From positions 68,964 through 132,963 of the forward strand of contig URAF01000003.1 of the NCBI GenBank assembly GCA_900545885.1: a stretch of DNA of 64,000 bases. Direction: 5' to 3'. The first letter of the stretch is position 1; each line of letters begins with the position of its first letter. Below are positions 1 through 8,258 of the stretch, piece by piece. The position numbers were made by a program, and so were the translations under genes. The notes beneath the pieces are model-generated. The model had not been told where the DNA came from, did no database searches, and worked only from the letters and a program-made list of their open reading frames with translations. This DNA comes from an uncultured Eubacteriales bacterium. GTDB lineage: Bacteria; Bacillota; Clostridia; Christensenellales; CAG-917.

Positions 1-1181
1 AGTCTGGACGTTGCAAGTCCGCTGCCGTTCAGAGTGTGTACGTATGCGGGTTTGCCCGTCTTGGAGTCGCGGTAACGGGTGTTGTTGCGGCGCGCCTGAT
101 AATCGTTTGCGTTGGATACGGAGCTGCATTCCTTGTAAATGCCCATGCTGGGAATCCACAGTTCCACGTCGTAAGTTCTTGCCATGGACGCCGAGCAGTC
201 GCCTGCCGCAAGTTTGGAAACACGGAAATGCAATCCGAGTTTTTCGACGAGCGCCGCGGCTTTGTTCACGAGTTCCTCAAAGGCTTCCATGCTGTGTTCG
301 GGGTGCGCGTACTGCACCATTTCCACTTTGTTGAACTGGTGACCGCGAATCATACCGCGTTCTTCCGCTCTCGCGCTGCCCGCCTCTTTGCGGTAGCAGG
401 GAGTGTATGCAAAGAACTTCATCGGAAGTTTGCTTTCGTCGATTATTTCGCCCGCGTACATATTGACCAGTGCGGTTTCCGCGGTGGGCAACATAAATCT
501 GTTGCGGTGTCTGTCCTCGTCGCAGTCAAGCCAGTAAACCTCGTCGCTGAATTTGGGGAACTGACCTGCGCCGAAACCGCAGTCGTAATTGAGTTGGTGA
601 GGAGGAAGAATGAACTCGTAACCGTCTCTCAGGTGCTCTTCGATAAAATAGTTGAGCAGCGCCCATTCCAGTCTTGCGCCCATACCGCGGTAAATCCAGA
701 AACCGTTGCCGCTGAGCTTGACGCCGCGTTCGTAATCGATAAGACCGAGCGAAGTGCAAAGGTCGACGTGGTTTTTGAGCGGGAAATCGAACACGGGTTT
801 TTCACCGACGATTTTCACAACCTGATTGTTTTCCTTTTCACCGGGGAGCAGGTCGGGGTCGGGCATGTTGGGCAGACGGGACAGAAAATCGGAAATGCGT
901 TCGACAAGCGCGTTGATTTCGGCGTCGCCTTCGGCAATGCGGTCGCCGATTTCTCTCATTTCTTCGAAAATGGGTTCAACGGGTTTGCCTTCCTTTTTGA
1001 GTTTGGGGATTTCCGCCGAAACCTTGTTGCGTCTGGCTTTGAGCTGTTCGACGTTGTTTATTGCGGCTTTTCTTTCGTTGTCCCACGCTATAACCTGCGT
1101 GAAATCGACTTCACAGCCCTTTTTCGCAAGAGCCGCCGCCACTTCTTCGGGATTTTGTTTGATTCTTACGATGTCTAACAT
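1..1181 (-). CDS. serS: Seryl-tRNA synthetase, 3' end cut by window edge
   Basis: Charges tRNA-Ser with serine in the cytoplasm (class II synthetase). The reading frame on the minus strand starts at an ATG at 1181-1179, preceded by an AGAGG ribosome binding site, and runs off the left edge after about 393 residues; the family is usually about 425, so only the last part is missing. The N-terminus (MLDIVRIKQNPEEV) and the charged helical arm over roughly residues 30-105 are typical of the tRNA-binding coiled coil of SerRS. Class II motif 2 is visible around EERGMIRGHQF, and a TAETALVNMY segment lies upstream of it. It follows leuS on the same strand after an 85-base gap, so the two may be co-transcribed. 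No odd residues were seen. Identification is firm. Confidence 0.95.
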   Translation of the reverse strand, partial: MLDIVRIKQNPEEVAAALAKKGCEVDFTQVIAWDNERKAAINNVEQLKARRNKVSAEIPKLKKEGKPVEPIFEEMREIGDRIAEGDAEINALVERISDFLSRLPNMPDPDLLPGEKENNQVVKIVGEKPVFDFPLKNHVDLCTSLGLIDYERGVKLSGNGFWIYRGMGARLEWALLNYFIEEHLRDGYEFILPPHQLNYDCGFGAGQFPKFSDEVYWLDCDEDRHRNRFMLPTAETALVNMYAGEIIDESKLPMKFFAYTPCYRKEAGSARAEERGMIRGHQFNKVEMVQYAHPEHSMEAFEELVNKAAALVEKLGLHFRVSKLAAGDCSASMARTYDVELWIPSMGIYKECSSVSNANDYQARRNNTRYRDSKTGKPAYVHTLNGSGLATSR

Positions 1182-1266
1182 ATATTCCTCTCATTGCGCC
1201 TCTCGGCGCGGTGCGGAAGACTTCCTTCCGCATTTGACTTGCAAAATTAATGCTTAATAACAGACC

Positions 1267-3687
1267 TTACGCGATGATGTTGACGAGTCTGCCGGGCACG
1301 ACGATGACTTTCTTGGGTTTTGCTCCGCCGAGTTGCGCTTCAACCGCTTTGAGCGCCGCGGCTTCGATTTCTTCCTTGCTTGCCGAGCTGGATACGGTGA
1401 TTCTCGCGCGGAGTTTGGAGTTGACCTGCACCGCAAGTTCCGCTTCGTCGCGGACAAGCGCTTTTTCGTCGCAGACGGGGAAAGACTGATTGAACACCGA
1501 ATAAGGCTGTCCGAGCATTTCCCACAACTCTTCCGAGAAGTGCGGCGCAAAAGGAGCAAGCAACAGAACCAAATCCTTGACGCAGTCCTTGAAGAACGCG
1601 TTTTTGGTGGGAACTTCCGTGTCGTAAGAATAAATGGCGTTAACGTATTCCATCATTCTCGCAAGCGCGGTGTTGAACGAGAAAGTCTCCAAATCGGCAG
1701 AAACGCACTTTATGGTGTTGTTTCTGACATAGTTAAGTTCTTTTTCTGCTTTTTGCAGAGGTCTTTCCTCGAACTCTACTTCAAAACATTTCTTGACGAT
1801 ACGTTCCACGCGGTCGAAGAATTTGCCTATGCCGTCCAGTCCGTTTTCGTTCCAGGGTCCGCCCTCGACATAGCTGAAACCGAACATCAGGTACACTCTG
1901 AAAACGTCGGCGCCGAACTTCGCTATGCTGTCGTCGGGAGATACGACGTTGCCTCTCGACTTGGACATCTTGTTGCCGTCCGAACCGAGTATGGTGCCTT
2001 GGTGCACAAGGGACAGGAAAGGTTCGTCGAAGTTGAGATAACCCATATCCCTGAGCGCTTTGGTAAAGAACCTTGCGTACAACAGGTGCATGCAGGCGTG
2101 CTCCGCTCCGCCTATATATTTATCGACGGGCAGCATTTTGTTTATCCATTCGGTGTCGAACGCCTTGTCCGCGTTCTTGTTGTCGGGATAACGCAGATAG
2201 TACCAGCTCGAACACACGAAAGTATCGAGAGTGTCGGGGTCGCGTCTTGCGGGACGTCCGCACACGGGGCACGTAACGTTCATGAACTCTTCACACTTTG
2301 CAAGCGGGCTTTCTCCGTCGGGCTTGAAGTCCACATTGTAAGGCAGACGAACGGGCAAATCCTTTTCGGGAACGGGAACAACTCCGCAATGTTCGCAGTG
2401 TATCATGGGAATGGGTGCGCCCCAGTAACGCTGACGGCTGACAAGCCAGTCGCGCAGACGATAGTTGGTTTTGAGCGCGCCTTTGCCTTCCTTTTCCAGT
2501 TTCTTGATGACGGCGATTTTGCCTTCTTCCGAAGTCATGCCGTCGAACTCGCCCGAGTTGACCATAATGCCGTAATCGCAGAAAGGCAGTTCGTCGTTGC
2601 CGTCCACGGCTTTGACGACTCTTTCGATGGGCAAACCCAGTTTCTTTGCGAACACGTAGTCGCGTTCGTCGTGAGCCGCAACGCCCATGACCGCGCCCGT
2701 GCCGTAGCTTGCGAGAACGTAGTCGGCAACCAGAATGGGAACTTCCCTGCCGTTGACGGGGTTGATTGCGTATGCGCCCGTCATGACGCCCGTTTTCTCC
2801 CTGTTGGAAGCAAGACGGTCGATTTCGGTGGCTTTGGACGCGTTGTGTTTGTATTCCTCGACGGCGGCTTTCTGTTCGGGAGTGGTAATGACGTCGACAA
2901 GCGGATTTTCGGGAGCGAGTACGACGTACGTAACACCGAAGGTTGTGTCCGCTCTCGTGGTGAACACGCGGAAAGTTTCTTTTCTGCCTTTGATTGCGAA
3001 CTCGATTTCTCCGCCGTAAGACTTGCCTATCCAGTTTTTCTGCATAAGTTTGGTCTTTTCGGGCCAATCCAGTTTGTCAAGGTCACGGAGAAGTTCGTCG
3101 GCGTATTCCGTGATTTTGAAGAACCATTGAGTAAGGTTTTTTCTCACGACCGTGCTTCCGCAACGTTCGCATTCGCCCTGAACGACCTGCTCGTTTGCAA
3201 GCACCGTGTTGCAGGACGGGCACCAGTTGACGGGTGCTTCCTTGCGGTAGGCAAGACCCTTTTTGTAAAGTTGCAGGAAAAGCCACTGCGTCCATTTGTA
3301 GTACTCGGGAGCGCAGGTGTAAAGTTCGTAATCCCAGTCGTACATCGCACCGATTTTTTTGAGCTGGTTCTCCATCGTCGCAATGTTTTTCATCGTGCTG
3401 TCCTGAGGGTGAATGCCCGTCTTTATCGCGTAGTTTTCGGCGGGAAGTCCGAAAGCGTCGAAGCCCATGGGCTGGAACACTTCGTAACCCTGCATTTTCT
3501 TGAAACGCGCATAAGTGTCGGCGGGACCGTAATTGTACCAGTGTCCGGCATGCAATTTCGCGCCCGAAGGATAAGAGAACATTTCGAGCACATACCATTT
3601 CTTGTCTATTCTGTCGCGGTTGAACTTGTAAAGTCCGGTGTCCGCCCAGATTTTCTGCCACTTGCTTTCAATCTGTTTGAGGTCCAT
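1267..3687 (-). CDS. leuS: Leucyl-tRNA synthetase
   Basis: Charges tRNA-Leu with leucine (class I synthetase with an editing domain). The 806-residue product has the usual bacterial LeuRS length. The HIGH-type motif is seen as HAGHW near residue 45, the KMSKS motif as NKMSKSRGN in the second half, and the WCP/CxxC zinc-type segments (NWCPSCNTVLANEQV) in between. The inserted editing domain contains the TTRADTTFG stretch typical of CP1. The start ATG has a CAGGAG ribosome binding site at 3698-3703 and a good promoter just upstream. No T-box leader is apparent: only about 30 bases separate the predicted transcript start from the ATG. serS follows on the same strand. Confidence 0.97.
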   Translation of the reverse strand: MDLKQIESKWQKIWADTGLYKFNRDRIDKKWYVLEMFSYPSGAKLHAGHWYNYGPADTYARFKKMQGYEVFQPMGFDAFGLPAENYAIKTGIHPQDSTMKNIATMENQLKKIGAMYDWDYELYTCAPEYYKWTQWLFLQLYKKGLAYRKEAPVNWCPSCNTVLANEQVVQGECERCGSTVVRKNLTQWFFKITEYADELLRDLDKLDWPEKTKLMQKNWIGKSYGGEIEFAIKGRKETFRVFTTRADTTFGVTYVVLAPENPLVDVITTPEQKAAVEEYKHNASKATEIDRLASNREKTGVMTGAYAINPVNGREVPILVADYVLASYGTGAVMGVAAHDERDYVFAKKLGLPIERVVKAVDGNDELPFCDYGIMVNSGEFDGMTSEEGKIAVIKKLEKEGKGALKTNYRLRDWLVSRQRYWGAPIPMIHCEHCGVVPVPEKDLPVRLPYNVDFKPDGESPLAKCEEFMNVTCPVCGRPARRDPDTLDTFVCSSWYYLRYPDNKNADKAFDTEWINKMLPVDKYIGGAEHACMHLLYARFFTKALRDMGYLNFDEPFLSLVHQGTILGSDGNKMSKSRGNVVSPDDSIAKFGADVFRVYLMFGFSYVEGGPWNENGLDGIGKFFDRVERIVKKCFEVEFEERPLQKAEKELNYVRNNTIKCVSADLETFSFNTALARMMEYVNAIYSYDTEVPTKNAFFKDCVKDLVLLLAPFAPHFSEELWEMLGQPYSVFNQSFPVCDEKALVRDEAELAVQVNSKLRARITVSSSASKEEIEAAALKAVEAQLGGAKPKKVIVVPGRLVNIIA

Positions 3688-3722
3688 TACGGATAAACTC
3701 CTGTTAGAAAAAACTTGTTATT

Positions 3723-3751
3723 ATTCTAATACCAAAACTTTACTATGTCAA
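3723..3751 (-). promoter_or_regulatory. Promoter of leuS
   Basis: On the minus strand a TTGACA -35 box (3751-3746) and a TAGAAT -10 box (3728-3723) are separated by exactly 17 bases. The -10 lies about 35 bases before the leuS start, leaving a short leader with the ribosome binding site. Confidence 0.75.
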
Positions 3752-3770
3752 TTAAACAAAAACGCCAATA

Positions 3771-3799
3771 TTGACTCCGAAGTCCGCCGATGTTAAAAT
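3771..3799 (+). promoter_or_regulatory. Promoter of the GH5 gene, predicted leaderless
   Basis: TTGACT (3771-3776), a 17-base spacer and TAAAAT (3794-3799). The start codon begins at 3806, only 6 bases after the -10 box, so transcription is expected to begin at or within the ATG. No ribosome binding site fits in the gap. Confidence 0.7.
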
Positions 3800-3805
3800 T
3801 GCATT

Positions 3806-5149
3806 ATGAAAAGATTGCGCACGTTTTTTGCGGTAATGGCAACGATAGTGCTTGTATGCTCCGCCTGCGCCCTAACCGCCTGTTCGAACAACAACGACAA
3901 CACTACGGACTCGCGACTGTCCGCCCTGCACGCCGAAAATGGTAAAATACTGAATTCGGAAGGCGTGGAAATCGCGCTCCGCGGCACAAATCTCGGCGGT
4001 TGGCTGGTTCAGGAGGACTGGATGTGCCCAACCGACCAAACGGATTATCTGTCCACGATTAAAACGCTGTATTCGCGTTTCGGTGCCGAAAAAGCCGAGG
4101 AACTCATCGACGTTTACGAGGACAACTGGATAAGCGACGCGGATTTTTCCAACATTGCCGCGCTCGGACTTAACGTTGTACGCATTCCTTTCACGTACAT
4201 GAACCTGTACAAAACGCTCGACGACAACGGCAATCCGCTTTCTCCCTCCGATTATACCCTGCGCGCCGACGCTTTCGAAAGACTCGACTACGCCATAGAA
4301 CAGTGTGCGAAAAACAAACTCCACGTAATTCTCGACCTGCACGGTGCGGCAGGCTCGCAAAACGCCAAAGACCACAGCGGCGACACGTCTGACGTAAAAC
4401 TTTTCGATGACGACGAGTATGGCGAACTTTGTCGCGTCAACACCGTAAATCTCTGGACGGAAGTCGCAAAGCGCTACAAAGGCAACACGACCGTTGCGGC
4501 GTTCGACCTTCTCAACGAACCCGAAGGAAGAACGGGCAGCACGGGCGACGTTCAATTCATTCTTTACGACCGTATTTACGAAGCAATCCGCGCAGAGGAC
4601 CCGACGCGAATGATAATTATGGAGTCCGTATGGGAACCTCTCAATCTGCCGTCGCCCGAAGATTACGACTGGGAGAACGTCGTTTATGAATATCATCATT
4701 ACAACTGGACGGACAGCAACACGTCCAACTCCTCTTTCTACACAATGAAACAACTTGGCGAAGCTATCGCAAACCGCGGAGTCCCCGTTCTTATCGGTGA
4801 ATTCAACGCATGGGGCGACGCGGGCAGAACAACGGGAAAAGCCGACCAGACGGACGAACAGGCATATTCGGGCGTGCTGGAATTCTATACGGGCAAAGGC
4901 TGGCACTGGACAACATGGACGTACAAAGTGCATCTGACCTCGGGGAACTGGGGATTGTACCTGCTCAACGCCTCGGCGGAAACCGCAAAAGTGAACCCCT
5001 CCGCGGACACCGAAGAAGAAATCCGTACAAAATGGGCGGCATGCCGTACCGATACGTCGTACACCGTGAACATGTCCCATGCTGATACGGTTTCGGAATT
5101 TGCGAAAGCCGAATTCGGAGTTGCGCCGCCACAGTACTCAATCCTTTGA
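3806..5149 (+). CDS. Secreted glycoside hydrolase family 5 lipoprotein (cellulase/exo-glucanase type)
   Basis: A 447-residue secreted enzyme expected to cut beta-linked glucan or a related polysaccharide at the cell surface. A signal peptide ends in a lipobox, LTAC, with Cys26 as the likely lipidated residue. The GH5 fold is recognised by RGTNLGGWLV near residue 60, the acid/base Glu238 in LLNEPEG, and the nucleophile Glu332 in LIGEFNAWG; HGAAGSQN resembles the HxxxG stretch of exo-beta-1,3-glucanases. That pattern favours the Exg-like branch of GH5, but the substrate is a guess. The gene stands alone: its own promoter lies directly upstream and a strong terminator follows. The mRNA is probably leaderless, since the -10 box sits 6 bases before the ATG. 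The other strand carries a long shadow frame of no interest. Confidence 0.85.
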   Translation: MKRLRTFFAVMATIVLVCSACALTACSNNNDNTTDSRLSALHAENGKILNSEGVEIALRGTNLGGWLVQEDWMCPTDQTDYLSTIKTLYSRFGAEKAEELIDVYEDNWISDADFSNIAALGLNVVRIPFTYMNLYKTLDDNGNPLSPSDYTLRADAFERLDYAIEQCAKNKLHVILDLHGAAGSQNAKDHSGDTSDVKLFDDDEYGELCRVNTVNLWTEVAKRYKGNTTVAAFDLLNEPEGRTGSTGDVQFILYDRIYEAIRAEDPTRMIIMESVWEPLNLPSPEDYDWENVVYEYHHYNWTDSNTSNSSFYTMKQLGEAIANRGVPVLIGEFNAWGDAGRTTGKADQTDEQAYSGVLEFYTGKGWHWTTWTYKVHLTSGNWGLYLLNASAETAKVNPSADTEEEIRTKWAACRTDTSYTVNMSHADTVSEFAKAEFGVAPPQYSIL

Positions 5150-5186
5150 CGGCGGTTGACTGCTCCGTATCCCGAACACACATCGG

Positions 5187-5214
5187 ACACCCGCGGCAGC
5201 GCGGGTGTTTTTTC
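5187..5214 (+). terminator. Rho-independent terminator after the GH5 gene
   Basis: Perfect 9-bp stem ACACCCGCG/CGCGGGTGT (5187-5195 with 5200-5208), loop GCAG, followed by a T run. Confidence 0.85.
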
Positions 5215-5288
5215 TTTCTCTACAACCCGAAAGCCGACAATCAAAGCGGTTGCAACGCAACCAAATTCGGGCAATATCGGATTTTGCA

Positions 5289-5317
5289 TTGAGAAAGCCG
5301 CGGGTTTGTGGTATAAT
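5289..5317 (+). promoter_or_regulatory. Promoter of the tmk-holB-ricT operon
   Basis: TTGAGA (5289-5294), 17-base spacer, TATAAT (5312-5317); the first start codon follows at 5360, leaving a leader of about 35 bases. Confidence 0.7.
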
Positions 5318-5359
5318 AATCGGAAGTACGGGCAACATTGCCCAAGGTGTGAGGAAGTT

Positions 5360-5968
5360 ATGTTTATCACTTTCGAAGGCTGCGAAGGCGTCGGCAAATC
5401 CACGCAGCTTGCAATGCTCAAAGATTATCTGCACAGAACGGGACAGGATGCCGTGTATGTCCGCGAACCGGGCAGCACGGAGATTTCCGAACAGATACGC
5501 AAAATAATTCTCGACCCCGCAAACACGGCAATGACCGCGGAAACGGAAGCGTTGCTTTACGCCGCAGCACGCGCACAGCTTGTCGCACAGGTAATCCGTC
5601 CCGCACTCGACCAAGGCAAAACCGTAATCTGCGACAGGTATCTCGACTCTTCCGTGGCATATCAGGGATACGCCCGCGGACTGGGTGAGGATTTTGTCAA
5701 AAAAGTCAATTCCTATGCCGTGGAACACGCCCTGCCCGACGTCACCGTCTTCATCGACCTGCGCCCTTCCGCGTCTTTCAGAAGCGTGAGCCGCAACGAC
5801 CGTCTGGAACGCGAAAACGCCGCTTTCCACGACAGAGTTTACGAAGGTTTTATTGCACAATCCAAGGCTTCACCCGAACGTTTTGTGTGCATAAAACCCG
5901 AAAAAGAGAAAATCGACACGCACAACAAGATTATTTCCGCTCTGCGTGAAAAAGGAGCAATCAGGTGA
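5360..5968 (+). CDS. tmk: Thymidylate kinase
   Basis: Phosphorylates dTMP to dTDP for DNA synthesis. The 202-residue product matches the family's usual length. The P-loop is FEGCEGVGKST near the N-terminus, the DR(Y/F/H) motif is seen as CDRYLDSSVAYQG, and VREPGSTEISEQIR is the dTMP-binding segment. A longer in-frame start exists upstream at 5156, but the protein begins MFITFEGCEG in all usual members, and the ATG at 5360 has a GAGGAAG ribosome binding site and lies downstream of the predicted promoter, so 5360 is chosen. It overlaps holB by 4 bases (GTGA). The tmk-holB-ricT order is well known in Firmicutes. Confidence 0.96.
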   Translation: MFITFEGCEGVGKSTQLAMLKDYLHRTGQDAVYVREPGSTEISEQIRKIILDPANTAMTAETEALLYAAARAQLVAQVIRPALDQGKTVICDRYLDSSVAYQGYARGLGEDFVKKVNSYAVEHALPDVTVFIDLRPSASFRSVSRNDRLERENAAFHDRVYEGFIAQSKASPERFVCIKPEKEKIDTHNKIISALREKGAIR

Positions 5969-6942
5969 AAACTCCCGCCTTTGAAAACACTCTCAGGCAA
6001 AGCCGTGCCTACGGGCTTCTCCGCAAGGATATCCAAGCCGGACTCGGCCACGCCTATATGATTATTTCCCCCGACGACGAAACCGTGAGCGAACTTTTCA
6101 CTCTGGTCGCCGCCGCGGTGTACTGCACTTCGCATACCGCGTGTATGGAGTGCACGGAGTGTCACAAGGTGCTGACGGACAACAATCCCGACGTATTTTC
6201 GCTGAACGAAGCGGGCGAGAAAATCAAGGTTCAGGAAATCAAGGATTTGGTTTCTTCCGTTTCCATCAAGCCGCTTTCGGACAGAAAAATATATTTCGTG
6301 CACCGCGCCGACCTTATGACCGCGGACGCACAGAACAAGTTGCTCAAAACTCTCGAAGAGCCGCCCGCGGGCGTTACCATTTTCCTCGGAGTCGCAAACG
6401 AGGCGGGGTTGCTCGACACCGTGAAATCGCGCTGCCGTCACGTGTATCTCGACGTGTTCGACCGCAACACGGTTTTTCAGGCGCTTTCCATGCTCAACTG
6501 CGACGAAGAGTCTGCGGCTATTGCCGCCGCGTGCTCGGAAGGTCAGCTCGGGAAAGCGCGGCGCATTGCGCTGTCCCCCGAATACAAGGAATACTATTCC
6601 GACGCGCTCGACCTGCTCGAAAAACTGCAACGCAGTCCCGACGTTCTGAAAACGGACTCTCTGCCCTGTTTTAAAAAGAACATCGGCGAGTTTCTCAAAA
6701 TTCTGTCCGTTGCGGTTCGCGACCTTATGACGGCAAAAACGGACGGCGAACTTCTCTTCGACTCCGCGCTTTCGGGGCGTATCCGCAGGCTTGCGGAGCA
6801 ATTTTCGCTCCGTGCGCTCGCGCTCATTGTTCAGCAAATAAACAAGGCACAGGAAAAACTGTTCTTCGGCGTAAACCAGCTCGCCGTAACAGACAGTCTG
6901 CTCTTTTCCGTGTTGGAGGTTAAACATAAATGGCAATCATAG
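5965..6942 (+). CDS. holB: DNA polymerase III delta' subunit
   Basis: Part of the clamp loader that places the sliding clamp on DNA. It starts at a GTG overlapping the tmk stop, with AAAGGAG at 5951-5957. The 325-residue protein has the four-cysteine zinc module (C-x-S-H-x-x-C-x-x-C-x-x-C, about residues 50-65), a segment AQNKLLKTLEEPP, and the SRC motif in VKSRCRHV, all typical of delta'. The position where DnaX has its ATP-binding loop reads SPDDETVSEL here, so the P-loop is lost, as expected for delta', which does not hydrolyse ATP. It overlaps the next gene by 13 bases, pointing to translational coupling. Confidence 0.93.
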   Translation: MKTPAFENTLRQSRAYGLLRKDIQAGLGHAYMIISPDDETVSELFTLVAAAVYCTSHTACMECTECHKVLTDNNPDVFSLNEAGEKIKVQEIKDLVSSVSIKPLSDRKIYFVHRADLMTADAQNKLLKTLEEPPAGVTIFLGVANEAGLLDTVKSRCRHVYLDVFDRNTVFQALSMLNCDEESAAIAAACSEGQLGKARRIALSPEYKEYYSDALDLLEKLQRSPDVLKTDSLPCFKKNIGEFLKILSVAVRDLMTAKTDGELLFDSALSGRIRRLAEQFSLRALALIVQQINKAQEKLFFGVNQLAVTDSLLFSVLEVKHKWQS

Positions 6943-7787
6943 TAGGCATAAAGTTCAGAAACACCAATAAAGTGTATTACTTTGACCCGACGGGAATACA
7001 GTTTGCGGAAGGCGACGGCGCCATAGTCGAAACGGCTCGCGGGCTGGAATACGGCACTGTTTCGGTTGCAAACCGCGAAGTCGAGGAAAAAGAAATCGTC
7101 GCGCCCCTCAAACCCGTGGTCAGAAAAGCCACCGCCGACGACCTTAAACAAGTCGAAAAAAACCTTGCCGACCGCGAACACGCGCTTGCGGTAATCCGCG
7201 AAAAAGCCGCCGCGCTCGGACTGGGAATGAAACTCGTGGACGCCGAATACACTTTCGACCGCAGCAAGCTGATATTCTATTTCACCGCCGACGGGCGCGT
7301 TGACTTCCGCGAACTTGTAAGAACGCTTGCGTCCATATTCAAGGTCAGAATTGAACTCCGTCAGATTTACGAACGCGACGACACCAAAATGCGCGGCGCG
7401 CTCGCCGCGTGCGGAAGACCTTGCTGCTGCACATCTCACCTGCCCGACTTCGAAAAAGTTTCAATCAAAATGGCAAAAATTCAGGGGCTGTCCCTCAACC
7501 CGCAGAAAATCAGCGGGGTTTGCGGCAGACTGCTCTGCTGTCTGAAATACGAAAACGACTATTACAGCGAAGTTTTCAAACAAATGCCCAAAGTCGGAAG
7601 CAAAGTCAGAACGTCGGACGGAGAAGGCGTCGTAGAGTCCAACGACCTCATCAAACAGACTTCGCGAGTGCGCGTTCTCACCAAGGACGGCACCTACGAC
7701 GTGCGCACTTACAATCTCGAAGACCTCAAAATCGGAGAACGTCAGTCGTCTGCGGAAATCGACGCTATGCCCGACACCGAGGAATAA
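6930..7787 (+). CDS. ricT: PSP1/YaaT family protein (RicT-like)
   Basis: A 285-residue PSP1-domain protein. In Bacillus the relative RicT (YaaT) works with RicA and RicF as an iron-sulfur complex that stimulates RNase Y maturation of mRNAs and affects sporulation and competence; that role is known for the family and inferred here. The sequence has the PSP1 core (ELRQIYERDDTKM), the cysteine cluster CGRPCCC around residue 160 and a second pair in CGRLLCC around residue 200, which match the cluster ligands. A C-terminal basic barrel-like segment begins near residue 220. The start codon overlaps holB, and a GGAGG site lies 10 bases upstream. No partner ricA or ricF is in the window. Confidence 0.9.
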   Translation: MAIIVGIKFRNTNKVYYFDPTGIQFAEGDGAIVETARGLEYGTVSVANREVEEKEIVAPLKPVVRKATADDLKQVEKNLADREHALAVIREKAAALGLGMKLVDAEYTFDRSKLIFYFTADGRVDFRELVRTLASIFKVRIELRQIYERDDTKMRGALAACGRPCCCTSHLPDFEKVSIKMAKIQGLSLNPQKISGVCGRLLCCLKYENDYYSEVFKQMPKVGSKVRTSDGEGVVESNDLIKQTSRVRVLTKDGTYDVRTYNLEDLKIGERQSSAEIDAMPDTEE

Positions 7788-7944
7788 CGGCAACGCGTTC
7801 GGCAGTATGACTGCGGCGTAGCCGCCGCCTGCGAAAATTGTTGCTTGCGGCATACGCCATTTTCAAAAAAGACTATACAAACCGCAACCTTTGTGCTATG
7901 ATGTATTCGGTTGAAAAACCTATCATTATAAAGGAGTGAATACT

Positions 7945-8115
7945 ATGGCGAGAGTTATCAGCGACGAATGCATTTCTTGCGGAGCGTGCGCAGACACCTG
8001 CCCCGTCGGAGCGATTTCCGAAGGCGACGGCAAATACGTCGTCAACGCAGACGAGTGCATTGACTGCGGAGCATGCCAGGACGGTTGCCCCGTCGGAGCA
8101 ATTTCCGAAGAGTAA
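7945..8115 (+). CDS. 2[4Fe-4S] ferredoxin, 56 residues
   Basis: A small soluble electron carrier of the clostridial type. Two CxxCxxCxxxCP clusters are complete: Cys9, 12, 15, 19 and Cys38, 41, 44, 48, which together bind two [4Fe-4S] centres. The two halves are nearly the same in sequence (CGACADTCPVGAISE and CGACQDGCPVGAISE), the known internal duplication of this family. The start ATG at 7945 has AAAGGAG 8 bases upstream. A perfect terminator follows directly, so it is probably transcribed alone. It likely serves fermentation enzymes and perhaps the rubrerythrin/Hrb systems elsewhere in the window, but no partner is adjacent. Confidence 0.95.
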   Translation: MARVISDECISCGACADTCPVGAISEGDGKYVVNADECIDCGACQDGCPVGAISEE

Positions 8116-8130
8116 TTAAAACAAATCAGA

Positions 8131-8165
8131 CAAAACGGGCGGAAATTTCCGCCCGTTTTGTTTTT
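8131..8165 (+). terminator. Terminator after ferredoxin
   Basis: A 30-base perfect palindrome built on AAACGGGCGG and its complement (8131-8160), followed by TTTTTG. Confidence 0.9.
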
Positions 8166-8222
8166 GTCCTGTTCAAACGTTTACACTCCGCACTGCCGTT
8201 TACACTCTGCGCCGCAATTTTA

Positions 8223-8251
8223 TTGTCAATCCCGACAAAATAATATATAAT
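8223..8251 (+). promoter_or_regulatory. Promoter of the chromate-transporter pair, predicted leaderless
   Basis: TTGTCA (8223-8228), 17-base spacer, TATAAT (8246-8251). An ATG at 8250 overlaps the -10 box and cannot be used; the next in-frame start is GTG at 8259, 7 bases after the -10. Confidence 0.7.
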
Positions 8252-8258
8252 GTCCACC

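Noticed and set aside
1333..3696. Very long open frame (787 codons) on the plus strand opposite leuS; similar long frames at 11314-14208 and 36-1178
   Set aside because: The minus or plus partner frame gives clear conserved enzymes (LeuRS, helicase, SerRS); the opposite frames have no motifs, no ribosome sites and arise from strong third-position bias.
3688..3805. T-box riboswitch upstream of leuS
   Set aside because: The predicted leader is only about 30 bases, far too short for a T-box.
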